This document shows positions 8,081-15,506 of a stretch of 27,988 nt of DNA, piece by piece. Made by a program: the position numbers and the translations under genes. The stretch is from positions 1 through 27,988 of the forward strand of contig QHBV01000246.1 in the NCBI GenBank assembly GCA_003244035.1, in the 5' to 3' direction. Source of the DNA: Solirubrobacterales bacterium (GTDB lineage Bacteria; Actinomycetota; Thermoleophilia; Solirubrobacterales; Solirubrobacteraceae). Position 1 is the first letter of the stretch. Each line of letters starts with the position of its first letter. The notes under the pieces were generated by a model. The model searched no databases, was not told where the DNA came from, and saw nothing but the letters and a program-made list of their open reading frames with translations.

Positions 8081-9834
8081 GGGATCTGGAGGAACAGCTC
8101 CGCGGTCGAATCGGCCTCCCCGTGCGTCGACTGCAGACCAACCGCGCGGACCTTGAAGAGATCGGCTCGCAGCGCGCGGTACCGCGCGCCCCGCGTCAAT
8201 CCGGTCTGCTCACCGAGGCTGAGGAGCTGGGTGAAGTCGAGGAAGAGTAGCGAGGTCACCCGCGGCGGGGAGCCGGGGAGGGTCGCTCGATAGCCGGCAT
8301 CGCCGGTCAGCGACCGCGTGTGCGCCAGCACGGCGGCGACTGCGTCAAGGTTCGTCGAGATCACGACGAGGCCATTTGAGACGGCGTAGTCGAGCTCCAG
8401 GCCGGGCGCCAGCGAGAGCTGGTGAGCGGTGACCGCACCGATCTGCCTGTCGTTGAACACCGGCACCTGACCCTCGCCCGCAGCGGTGCGTTGGAAGGCC
8501 TGGGCGAGCGGGGCCTGCAGCGCGGCAAGCTGCTCGCGCGCGCCAGTTTCATCGGATGTGCGCGCGATGATCGAGAGCGACGGCGCGTGGCCGCGTGAGG
8601 GCGTGATCGCCACAGCCGTCTCACCGTGAAAGAGCGAGACGAACTGTCGCACGTCCACCCCCTCGGAGCCCAGCTGCTGGCCGAGCCGGTGCAGCAGCGG
8701 TCCGATCTGGGCCGCCAGCCCGGCCGCGGCGCCGGCGCCGAGCACGTGCGGTGCGATCCGATCGAGCCCGCTGAGGTCGAGCATCAGGATCGAGCCCGAC
8801 GGAGCTGCGCTCTGCAGCGTGGGGGTAAAGGGCGTCGATCGTGGCCCGTTCACCGCGAGCAGCGACGGGTCAAACGCGCTGTGGACCCGCAGGCGGGCGC
8901 CGCCGGGTGCAGCCGAAAGTGACAGCGTGACGCCATCCAGCGCAGGCTGGTAGAGCAGCACGCCAAGCGCACCGACGATCCCTCGCTGCGGCGCGAGCAG
9001 GCGGCGCACGCCCGCTCCCGAGGCATAGGCATCGAGCACCCGATCGGCAGGCTCGCCGGCGGCGGCCCGGACGTAGACCGGATTGCGCTGGAGCGACGGC
9101 GCGTGGCCAGAGGCGACATCGATCGCCGCACGCACGCTGGAGTCCTGTCCGAGCACCATGTAATGACTGACGAACGCCAGCTCCGTACCGGAGGAGGAGT
9201 ACCGCAGCAGCGTCGTGCCGCGATAGCTTCCCGCGGCGGCTGCGCCGGCCCGGGTGACGAACGCCTGCGCCCCACGGCGGTCGCGCACATCGAGCACGAT
9301 CAGCGAGCCGGCCGTACTGGTCGGCGTGTTGAGCAGCGCAAGCGCCGCCTCGGAGCCCAGCCACGGCTTCACCTGCTGCGCGAAGCGCGCAGAGCCGGAT
9401 CCCGAGACGATCGCGCCCAGCCTTGTCTGGACGGTGGCGCTGATCACGGGGTAATCGGGAAACCGCGCCGCCAATGAGAGCGCCTGCTGGACCGCCGGGC
9501 GGTTGGAGTCGACCGAGACGTGCACATACGCAAGCGCGTCGGCGGGGACGATCGCCGCAGCACCGGTCGCGGGCCCGGCTTGGCTTGATCCGCCGCCACT
9601 CAACAGGAGCACGAGCACGACCACGAGCACGACCACGAGCGCGACGAGCCCGATCGGCGCCAGCGCCGCGGCTCGGCGCCGGTCGGGCGGAAAGCGAGGA
9701 CGACCTGTGGGCAACCGCGGGCGCGGGCGGCGGGAAGGCAGCCGCGAACGCTGCAGGCGAGAGGGAAGGTGCGGGCGCCGCAGGCGGGGGCGGGGCAGGC
9801 TGGAGGGCAGGTGCGGGCGCGGCAACCTGCTCAC
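8077..9834 (-). CDS. Membrane-anchored DUF3352-type protein with Arg/Pro-rich cytoplasmic tail
   Basis: 585 aa from GTG. Residues 1-54 are extraordinarily basic: 18 Arg and 14 Pro, no Lys, with recurring PRPxLP/RPHLPS units. One transmembrane helix follows (about 57-78, mostly Val and Leu), then a small Gly/Ser linker and a large extracytoplasmic domain of about 490 residues. That domain begins IVPADALAYVHVSVDS, the pattern I associate with DUF3352 proteins of Thermoleophilia. The topology should be N-in, C-out. Function is unknown. GTG 9834 overlaps the der stop (GTGA) and its own TGA overlaps the metK ATG (ATGA), so it is locked into the operon. Third codon positions favour this frame across the odd N-terminus, but a frameshift in the repetitive tail cannot be fully excluded. 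Confidence 0.85.
   Translation of the reverse strand: MSRLPRPHLPSSLPRPRLRRPHLPSRLQRSRLPSRRPRPRLPTGRPRFPPDRRRAAALAPIGLVALVVVLVVVLVLLLSGGGSSQAGPATGAAAIVPADALAYVHVSVDSNRPAVQQALSLAARFPDYPVISATVQTRLGAIVSGSGSARFAQQVKPWLGSEAALALLNTPTSTAGSLIVLDVRDRRGAQAFVTRAGAAAAGSYRGTTLLRYSSSGTELAFVSHYMVLGQDSSVRAAIDVASGHAPSLQRNPVYVRAAAGEPADRVLDAYASGAGVRRLLAPQRGIVGALGVLLYQPALDGVTLSLSAAPGGARLRVHSAFDPSLLAVNGPRSTPFTPTLQSAAPSGSILMLDLSGLDRIAPHVLGAGAAAGLAAQIGPLLHRLGQQLGSEGVDVRQFVSLFHGETAVAITPSRGHAPSLSIIARTSDETGAREQLAALQAPLAQAFQRTAAGEGQVPVFNDRQIGAVTAHQLSLAPGLELDYAVSNGLVVISTNLDAVAAVLAHTRSLTGDAGYRATLPGSPPRVTSLLFLDFTQLLSLGEQTGLTRGARYRALRADLFKVRAVGLQSTHGEADSTAELFLQIP
9610..9645. repeat. 12-bp tandem repeat in the transmembrane segment of the DUF3352-type gene
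   Basis: Alternating CACGAG and CACGAC hexamers run from 9610 to 9639, with a near copy (CGCGAC) to 9645. On the coding strand this gives alternating GTC GTG and CTC GTG codons, which encode the Val/Leu transmembrane helix. Units are identical at DNA level, so replication slippage could change helix length. Confidence 0.8.
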
Positions 9835-11309
9835 GGGCGAGCACCCGACCGCCGCTCGTGGCGCTCCACGAAATCGATGATCAGCGGGATTCCATCGAGC
9901 CGGTAGCGCTCGCGCAAGCGGTTCTCGAGGTAGTAGGCGTAGTCGCGCGTGACGCGCGGGCGTGAGTTCACCTGCACCGAGAATCGCGGCGGGGGCTCGG
10001 ATGTCTGGGTCATGAACAGGAGCTTGAGTCGGTGCCCATCACCTCGGCGGCGGCTTCCCGATGGCGGCTGGCGGGCGGCTACCAGCTCGGCGAGGAAACG
10101 GTTCAGCTGGGAGGTTGGAATCCGGCTGCGGCGGCGGTCCCCCAGCCCGACGGCCTCGACCAGCAGCCGCTCTACGTGCCTGCCGGTCAGTGCGCTGGCG
10201 GTCATCACGCGGGGGCGAAGCCGCAGCTTCGTCCCCGCGCGGGCGCGTTCGTGGACGAGATCGAGCTCCGCCGCCAGGTCCCACTTGTTGAGCACGAGCG
10301 CCGTCGCGCAGCCGCTCGTCATCGCCAGCTGCGCAATGCGCAGGTCCTGCGCGGTGATCCCCTCGCGGGCGTCGCAGACGACCAGCGCGACGTCGGCACG
10401 CTCGGCCGCACGCCGCGAGCGAAGCGAGGTGTAGTACTCGAGCGACTCTCCCACCTTCGCCTGTCGCCGCAGGCCGGCGGTATCGACGAGGATGAGCTCC
10501 CGCCCCCCAAACGACATCGGCTGGTCGATCGCATCGCGGGTGGTGCCGGCGACCGGCGAGACGATCACCCTGCCGACGGCTTCGCGGCTGCCACCCGCGG
10601 CTTTGCCGCCGGGACCGGTTCCGAGAAACCGGTTCACGAGCGAGGACTTGCCGACGTTCGGGCGCCCGATCACGGCCAGGCGGATCGGAACCCCGCCGGG
10701 CGCGGCCTCGGCGTGGGTCCGGTTGGCCGGAACGGGCGCGGCCTCAGCGTTCTCGGCCCCCGTGTGCTCGGCCCCATCGTTGTCGGCCCCAGTGTGCTCG
10801 GCTTGGACGGGCTCGGCGGGCGCGGGCGCAAGCTCAGCCAGGCGGTCGAGCAGGTCGCCGGTGCCGAGCCCATGCGCCGCCGACACCGCGATCGGATCGC
10901 CGAGACCGAGCGCGTAGAACTCGGCAGCGAGCGGGAGGTCGGCTGCGGTGTCGATCTTGTTGGCCGCGACCAGCACCGGTAGCGCCGAGCGGCGGAGCAC
11001 CTCGGCGATCTCGTGATCGCCGCCGCGCAGCCCCGCCCTTGCGTCCACGACGAGCACCGCCGCCGCGGCATCGGCAAGCGCCGCACGAGCCTGAGCCTGG
11101 ATCTGGCGGGCGAGCACGGCGGTGTCCTGCAGATCGACCCCACCGGTATCGATCAGCGTCAGCACCCTTCCGTTCCAGTCGGCCTGCAGCTCCTTGCGGT
11201 CGCGGGTCACCCCCGCGAGCTCGTGCACCACCGCCTCGCGAGACTGCGTCAGCCGGTTCACGAGCGAGGACTTGCCGACGTTCGGATATCCGACCACCGC
11301 CACTTTCAT
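9831..11309 (-). CDS. der: Ribosome-assembly GTPase Der (EngA)
   Basis: Double-GTPase needed for 50S subunit maturation. 492 aa from ATG, longer than the usual 435-490. GTPase 1: GYPNVGKSS at 7-15, TRD at 35-37, DTGG at 54-57, NKID at 117-120. GTPase 2: GRPNVGKSS at 215-223, TTRD at 256-259, DTAG at 276-279, NKWD at 341-344. The KH-like C-terminal domain (about 392-486) contains PPRFSVQVNSRP and RDYAYYLENRLRERY. Two extras stand out: an inter-domain linker of about 47 residues (161-207) containing a 10-residue duplication starting EHTGA, and a Gly-rich insert (about 231-246) in GTPase 2 just before switch I. It starts 13 nt after cmk; the cmk-der order is common. The stop overlaps the DUF3352-type start. 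Confidence 0.97.
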   Translation of the reverse strand: MKVAVVGYPNVGKSSLVNRLTQSREAVVHELAGVTRDRKELQADWNGRVLTLIDTGGVDLQDTAVLARQIQAQARAALADAAAAVLVVDARAGLRGGDHEIAEVLRRSALPVLVAANKIDTAADLPLAAEFYALGLGDPIAVSAAHGLGTGDLLDRLAELAPAPAEPVQAEHTGADNDGAEHTGAENAEAAPVPANRTHAEAAPGGVPIRLAVIGRPNVGKSSLVNRFLGTGPGGKAAGGSREAVGRVIVSPVAGTTRDAIDQPMSFGGRELILVDTAGLRRQAKVGESLEYYTSLRSRRAAERADVALVVCDAREGITAQDLRIAQLAMTSGCATALVLNKWDLAAELDLVHERARAGTKLRLRPRVMTASALTGRHVERLLVEAVGLGDRRRSRIPTSQLNRFLAELVAARQPPSGSRRRGDGHRLKLLFMTQTSEPPPRFSVQVNSRPRVTRDYAYYLENRLRERYRLDGIPLIIDFVERHERRSGARP

Positions 11310-11322
11310 CTCTAGCGCGAGC

Positions 11323-11940
11323 CTACCGGCGCAGCGCCACCACCATCGCCACGACCCGCGCGACCGTCTGCTCGAGGCTCAGGCCGGTGGTATCGAGCAT
11401 CACCGCACCGGGCGCCGGCGCGAGCGGTGCATGATCGCGGGTGCTGTCGCGCTCGTCGCGGATCGTCTGCTCGGCGAGCACTGTTGCCTCATCGCCACCG
11501 AGCTCCGCCGCCCGCCGCCGCGCGCGCTCCGCCGGATTGGCGGTCAGGAACACCTTGACCTCGGCTTCGGGCGCGACGATCGTGCCGATGTCCCGGCCCT
11601 CGGCGACCCAGTCTCCATGCGCGAGCAGCCGGCGCTGCTCGGCGACCATTGCCTCGCGTACGACCGGGTCCGCGGCTGCCCGGGAGGCGCCCTCGGATAC
11701 CGCCGGCGCCCGGATCGCGCGGGTCACGTCGCGGCCGTCGAGCAGCACCCGGTCCTCGAGCGAGATCGTCAAGGCGGGCGCGATCGCCGCGGGTGACGCG
11801 TCGCGCTCGAGTGCGGCCAGCGCTACGCAGCGGTACATCGCCCCCGAGTCGAGGTAGGTGAAGCCGAGCTCCGCCGCGACCGTGCGCGCGACCGTCGACT
11901 TCCCCGCTCCGGCGGGACCGTCGATCGCGACAACCGTCAT
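11323..11940 (-). CDS. cmk: Cytidylate kinase
   Basis: Phosphorylates CMP and dCMP with ATP in pyrimidine nucleotide salvage. 205 aa from ATG. Walker A is GPAGAGKST at 8-16. YLDSGAMYR near 29-37 is the family's NMP-binding signature, and EGRDIGTIVAPEAEVKVFLT is the second CMP-contact region, followed by the lid (ANPAERARRRAAEL). Slightly shorter than the E. coli enzyme (227 aa) but all motifs are present. The ATG overlaps the aroA stop (ATGA). aroA-cmk adjacency is a widespread bacterial arrangement and points to translational coupling; der follows 13 nt downstream. Confidence 0.97.
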   Translation of the reverse strand: MTVVAIDGPAGAGKSTVARTVAAELGFTYLDSGAMYRCVALAALERDASPAAIAPALTISLEDRVLLDGRDVTRAIRAPAVSEGASRAAADPVVREAMVAEQRRLLAHGDWVAEGRDIGTIVAPEAEVKVFLTANPAERARRRAAELGGDEATVLAEQTIRDERDSTRDHAPLAPAPGAVMLDTTGLSLEQTVARVVAMVVALRR

Positions 11941-13241
11941 GCGACCAGCCGCGCGATGTCGCCGGCGAACCCGGGATATGAGACGGCCGCCGCCTGCATC
12001 CCGACGACCTCGACCCCCTCCCGCGAGGCGAGCCCGGCGACCGCACCGAGCAGCGCGAGACGGTGGTCGCCCTGCGCGTGCAGGCGGCCGCCGCGCAACC
12101 CGCCCGTGCCGCGCACGGTCAGACCGTCCGAGCTCCCCTCGATCTCAGCGCCGAGCGCGCGCAGCCCGGCGACCACTGTCGCGATCCGGTCTGACTCCTT
12201 GACGCGCAGCTCCGCAGCGCCCTGCACGACCGTCTCGCCCTCGGCGAAGCAGCCGAGCAGCGCGACCAACGGCAGCTCGTCGATCGCCAGCGGGACCTCG
12301 TGCGCTTCCACGGTGGTTGCACCGAGCGGGCCGCTGCGGACGTCGAGGTCGGCGACCGGCTCGAGCGGATCGAACCCCCCGACCGCCTCGAGCTCGCCGA
12401 GAACGTTTGCTCCCATCCGCTGAATGATGCGCAAGAAACCGGCTCGCGTCCAGTTGACGCCGACGCCCTCGAGCAATAGGCGCGAGCCGGGCACCAGCAC
12501 CCCGGCCGCGATCAAGAAGGCCGCCGAGGAGACGTCGCCCGGAACCTCGACCCGCTCGAGGCCCAGCTCGCCGGCGTTGCCGACGGTCGTGCGCACGCCG
12601 CCCGATGGGCTGGCCTCGCGGCGCACGGCTGCCCCTGCCTGCATCAGCAGCCGCTCGGTGTGGTCGCGCGAGGGCACCGGCTCGATCACGGTGGTGGAGT
12701 CGGTCGCCAGGCCCGCTAGCAGGACGCATGACTTGACCTGGGCGCTGGCGACCGGGAGCTCGTACTCGATCCCGTGGAGCGCCGCGCCGTGGACGGTGAA
12801 GGGCGCAAATCGTCCCTGGCGGGCATCGATCGTGCCCCCCATCCGCCCCAGCGGCTCGGCGATCCGATCGACGGGGCGGCGGCGAATCGAGTCATCGCCG
12901 TCGAGCGTGAACGATCGCTCGTGCTGAAAGGCGAGCCAGCCCGGAAGCAGCCGCAGCAGCGTCCCCGCATTGCCGACATCGATCGCTCCCCCGGGCGCAC
13001 GCGCGCCGCGCAGCCCGCGCCCTGCGATCACCACGTCATCGCCGTGCACATCGGCGCTCACCCCGAGCGCGCGCAGCGCGTCGAGCGTCGAGCGCGTGTC
13101 GGCGGCGTCGAGGAAGTTGCCGATCCGCATCTGCCCGGGCGCCATCGCCCCGATGATCGCGGCGCGGTGCGAGATCGACTTGTCGCCGGCGACGCATATG
13201 CGCCCGCGCAGCGGCCCCGAGGGGCTGAACCGAGCGTTCAC
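11937..13241 (-). CDS. aroA: EPSP synthase (3-phosphoshikimate 1-carboxyvinyltransferase), class II type
   Basis: Joins shikimate 3-phosphate and phosphoenolpyruvate to EPSP, sixth step of the shikimate pathway. 434 aa. The frame is open 25 codons further upstream, but the GTG at 13241 is chosen: it overlaps the tyrA stop (GTGA) and puts the conserved domain close to the N-terminus. Motifs: GDKSISHRA (19-27), GNAGT (90-94), RRRPVDRI, SAQVK (166-170), RDHTER (192-197), NWTR (263-266), DE at 321-322, RVKESDR (346-352) and GDHRL (391-395). The DKS, SAQxK, RxxxxR and NxxR set matches class II EPSP synthases (Bacillus and CP4-like), which tend to be less sensitive to glyphosate. However Gly93, equivalent to E. 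coli Gly96, is not the Ala found in CP4. Confidence 0.97.
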   Translation of the reverse strand: MNARFSPSGPLRGRICVAGDKSISHRAAIIGAMAPGQMRIGNFLDAADTRSTLDALRALGVSADVHGDDVVIAGRGLRGARAPGGAIDVGNAGTLLRLLPGWLAFQHERSFTLDGDDSIRRRPVDRIAEPLGRMGGTIDARQGRFAPFTVHGAALHGIEYELPVASAQVKSCVLLAGLATDSTTVIEPVPSRDHTERLLMQAGAAVRREASPSGGVRTTVGNAGELGLERVEVPGDVSSAAFLIAAGVLVPGSRLLLEGVGVNWTRAGFLRIIQRMGANVLGELEAVGGFDPLEPVADLDVRSGPLGATTVEAHEVPLAIDELPLVALLGCFAEGETVVQGAAELRVKESDRIATVVAGLRALGAEIEGSSDGLTVRGTGGLRGGRLHAQGDHRLALLGAVAGLASREGVEVVGMQAAAVSYPGFAGDIARLVA

Positions 13242-14314
13242 GCCCGCGCCACCGGGAACCCGAGCTCGCCGATCAGCTCCTGGGCGCGCCGCGCCGGCTC
13301 CGCACCCGAGATCCACAGCGCGACCACGCCCTCGCTCATGTCGGCTGCCGGGTACAGCGCCATATCGGTGATGTTGACGCCGGCGCGGCCGAGCGCGAGC
13401 GCGAGCTCGGCGATCACGCCGGGGCGGTTGGGCACCGACGCGCGCAGCTGGAACAGCTCACCGCCGGCCAGCTGCCCCTCGAGCAGGCGCCGGCGATCCA
13501 ACGCGGCCTGCTCGTTCCAGGCGGTGACGCGGTCGGCGTCGCCAGCGCGCAGCGCGTCGTGCACGCGCCCGAGCGCGGCGATCGCCCGCTCGATCCCGCT
13601 CGCCAGCGCGTCGCGATTGGAGACGTATATGTCGGTCCAGATCGCGCTCGGCGCCCCCGCGACGCGGGTCGCGTCGCGAAAGCTCGGACCGGTTGCGGGC
13701 AGGCGCTCGCCGCCGGAGGCGAGCGCCTGCGCAGCCTGGGAGACGAGCACGTTCGCGAGCACGTGGGGCAGGTGCGAGACCGTCGCCAGGATCTCGTCGT
13801 GGGTCTCGGGGTCGATCGCAGCAGGCGCCGCGCCAAGGCCGTGGAGCAGGCGGTGGAGCCGCTCGTACAGCATCCCCGAGGTGGCCGAGGTCGGCGTCAG
13901 GTACCAGGTCGCGCCCTCGAACAGATCCGCGCGGGCATGCTCCACGCCGGCGCTCTCGGCGCCGGCCAGCGGATGACCGCCGACGAAGCGCGGGCCCGGG
14001 TGCGCCGCGACCACCGCGCGCTTGGTCGACCCCACGTCCGTGACCACGCACTGCGCCGGCGCGGCCGCCAGCACGGCGCCGATGGTGTCCGGCAGCGCTC
14101 CCACCGGGACCGCGACGAACACCGCCTCGGCACCGCACACGGCTTCTGCAAGCCCGCCGCACGCGCGGTCGATGGCGCCCCGCGCCAGCGCGGCTCGCAA
14201 CGCCTCTTCGGACGCATCGAAGCCGGCCACGGACGCCTCCAGCCGCTCGCGCGCGGCAAGGCCGATCGAGCCGCCGATCAGGCCGACGCCGATAACCGCG
14301 ATGCGCGTGCTCAA
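13238..14314 (-). CDS. tyrA: Prephenate dehydrogenase with C-terminal ACT domain
   Basis: Oxidatively decarboxylates prephenate to 4-hydroxyphenylpyruvate, the tyrosine branch. 358 aa from a TTG start. Rossmann fold with GVGLIGGS at 9-16, Asp33 (GFDAS) after beta-2 suggesting NAD preference, VTDVGSTK at 91-98, GGHPLAGAE at 112-120, SHLPH at 180-184 (catalytic-His region) and GPSFRDATRVA at 209-219. Residues 287-356 form an ACT domain (FQLRASVPNRPGVIAELA...), so allosteric control by an amino acid, probably tyrosine, is likely. The TTG start overlaps the aroF stop (TTGA) and the stop overlaps aroA (GTGA), so it should be translated in step with both. The weak TTG may keep its level below that of AroF. 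Confidence 0.97.
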   Translation of the reverse strand: MSTRIAVIGVGLIGGSIGLAARERLEASVAGFDASEEALRAALARGAIDRACGGLAEAVCGAEAVFVAVPVGALPDTIGAVLAAAPAQCVVTDVGSTKRAVVAAHPGPRFVGGHPLAGAESAGVEHARADLFEGATWYLTPTSATSGMLYERLHRLLHGLGAAPAAIDPETHDEILATVSHLPHVLANVLVSQAAQALASGGERLPATGPSFRDATRVAGAPSAIWTDIYVSNRDALASGIERAIAALGRVHDALRAGDADRVTAWNEQAALDRRRLLEGQLAGGELFQLRASVPNRPGVIAELALALGRAGVNITDMALYPAADMSEGVVALWISGAEPARRAQELIGELGFPVARA

Positions 14315-15336
14315 ACGGCTGACAGCGCCTTGCCCGCGAGCGCGGCCGCCGCCTGTACCCGCTCGACGTAGTCGGCGAACTCGTCGGTGGCGAGCGCCTG
14401 CGGCCCGTCGCAGATCGCCTCCTCGGGTCGCGGGTGGACCTCGACGATGATCCCGTCGGCGCCCGCAGCCGCGGCCGCCAGCGACAGCGGCGTCACCAGG
14501 TCACGCCGCCCGGCGGCGTGACTCGGGTCGACGATCACCGGGAGGTGGCTGAGCTCCTTGAGCACCGGGATCGCCATCAGGTCGAGCGTGAAGCGGTAGG
14601 CGGTCTCGAAGGTCCGGATCCCGCGCTCGCACAGGATCACCGCCTCGTTGCCCTCCTTGAGGATGTACTCGGCCGCCATCAGCAGCTCCTCGAGCGTGCT
14701 CGACAGGCCGCGCTTGAGCAGCGCCGGAGTACCAGAGCGGCCGACCTCGGCCAGTAGCGGATAGTTCTGCATGTTGCGCGCGCCGATCTGCAACACGTCG
14801 GCGACCTCGAGCACCTGATCGAGGTCACGCGCGTCCATCACCTCGGTGACGATCGGCAGTCCCGTCTGCTCCTTTGCCTCGGCGAGCAGCCGCAGCCCCT
14901 CCTGGCCGAGTCCCTGAAACGCGTACGGTGAGGTCCGGGGCTTGTACGCGCCACCGCGGAAGAAGCTCGCGCCGGCGTCGCGGACGACACGGGCGGACTC
15001 GAGCGTCTGCTCGCGCGACTCGACGGTGCATGGCCCCGCGATCACGGCGAAGCGCTCGCCGCCGATCTTGCGTCCGGCGATCTCGAACACGCTGCGCACG
15101 CCGTGCTTGAACTGGGTCGAGGCGAGCTTGTACGGCTTCGAGATCGGGACCACGCGCTCGACGCCCGGGGCCCCCTCGAGCTCGAGCCGGGCAACGTGCT
15201 CGCGGTCTCCGATCGCGCCGATCACCGTCACCTCCTCGCCCGCGCTGACGTGGGTACGCGCGCCGACGCTCTGCACTCGCTCGATCACGGCCTGCACCTC
15301 CTGGGCCGTGGCCGTCGGTTTCATCACGATCATCAT
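14311..15336 (-). CDS. aroF: DAHP synthase, class I-beta with N-terminal regulatory domain
   Basis: Condenses phosphoenolpyruvate and erythrose 4-phosphate to DAHP, the committed step of aromatic synthesis. 341 aa. Residues 1-66 form the ferredoxin-like regulatory domain known from the Thermotoga enzyme, where Tyr/Phe binding gives feedback inhibition; the link KPYKLAS (67-73) follows. The barrel carries AGPCTVES with metal-ligand Cys103, FFRGGAYKPRTSPY (125-138) with PEP-binding Lys132, and DPSHAAGRRD near the end. ATG 15336 is preceded by AAAGGA with a 6-nt spacer; a second ATG lies immediately after it. This is the first structural gene after the 373-nt gap and the aromatic leader ORF, so it appears to be controlled by transcript attenuation as well as by enzyme feedback. 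Its stop overlaps tyrA. Confidence 0.97.
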   Translation of the reverse strand: MMIVMKPTATAQEVQAVIERVQSVGARTHVSAGEEVTVIGAIGDREHVARLELEGAPGVERVVPISKPYKLASTQFKHGVRSVFEIAGRKIGGERFAVIAGPCTVESREQTLESARVVRDAGASFFRGGAYKPRTSPYAFQGLGQEGLRLLAEAKEQTGLPIVTEVMDARDLDQVLEVADVLQIGARNMQNYPLLAEVGRSGTPALLKRGLSSTLEELLMAAEYILKEGNEAVILCERGIRTFETAYRFTLDLMAIPVLKELSHLPVIVDPSHAAGRRDLVTPLSLAAAAAGADGIIVEVHPRPEEAICDGPQALATDEFADYVERVQAAAALAGKALSAV

Positions 15337-15342
15337 CTGCTG

Positions 15343-15348
15343 TCCTTT
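15343..15348 (-). promoter_or_regulatory. Ribosome-binding site of aroF
   Basis: AAAGGA on the minus strand lies 6 nt before the aroF ATG at 15336. It is one of the clearest Shine-Dalgarno sequences in the window, consistent with aroF being the independently initiated head of the run, while most downstream genes start by overlap with the previous stop. Confidence 0.7.
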
Positions 15349-15410
15349 CTCAGTGCGTCGCGCCGCGCTCGCACCAGGTGCCTGGAGACTGTACGGAAGG
15401 GCGAGGCCCC

Positions 15411-15455
15411 GGGTCCTTGCGGCGCTCGGCCACGGGGTCGTTGCGGCGCTCGGCC
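15411..15455 (-). repeat. Duplicated 21-bp segment in the aroF leader
   Basis: Two direct copies (15411-15431 and 15435-15455) differ at a single base and have a 24-bp period. In the RNA each copy begins GGCCGAGCGCCGCAA. Each carries CCGAGCG, which can pair with the single upstream CGCUCGG. This gives two alternative partners for one strand, an arrangement suited to an attenuator switch. Inference only; no folding was computed. Confidence 0.8.
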
Positions 15456-15463
15456 TCCGAGCG
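15447..15463 (-). promoter_or_regulatory. Hairpin in the aroF leader (possible attenuator stem)
   Basis: CGCTCGG (minus strand, 15463-15457) and CCGAGCG (15453-15447) form a perfect 7-bp GC-rich stem with an AGG loop, 43 nt after the leader ORF stop. No U-run follows, so termination would need Rho or another signal. Just upstream, CGCGCGCG (15468-15475) can pair with the leader's Tyr20-Ala21-Arg22 codons (15531-15537), so a ribosome stalled on the aromatic codons would alter folding. Confidence 0.4.
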
Positions 15464-15506
15464 AGCCCGCGCGCGTGGCGTCGGGCGGGAGAGCAGGGCC
15501 GGGCGC

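Noticed and set aside
8077..8140. SAM riboswitch or independent promoter directly before metK
   Set aside because: The metK ATG overlaps the stop of the upstream coding frame, which continues without a break, leaving no untranslated leader.
8870..9844. 324-aa minus-strand frame with a Pro/Ala-rich start
   Set aside because: Alternative frame over the DUF3352-type gene. Its third positions are less GC-rich than those of the accepted frame, and it loses the transmembrane helix and conserved domain. Kept only as a caveat about a possible frameshift.
12774..13976. 400-aa plus-strand open frame over aroA and tyrA
   Set aside because: Runs antisense across two unambiguous genes and shows no domain; a by-product of high GC.
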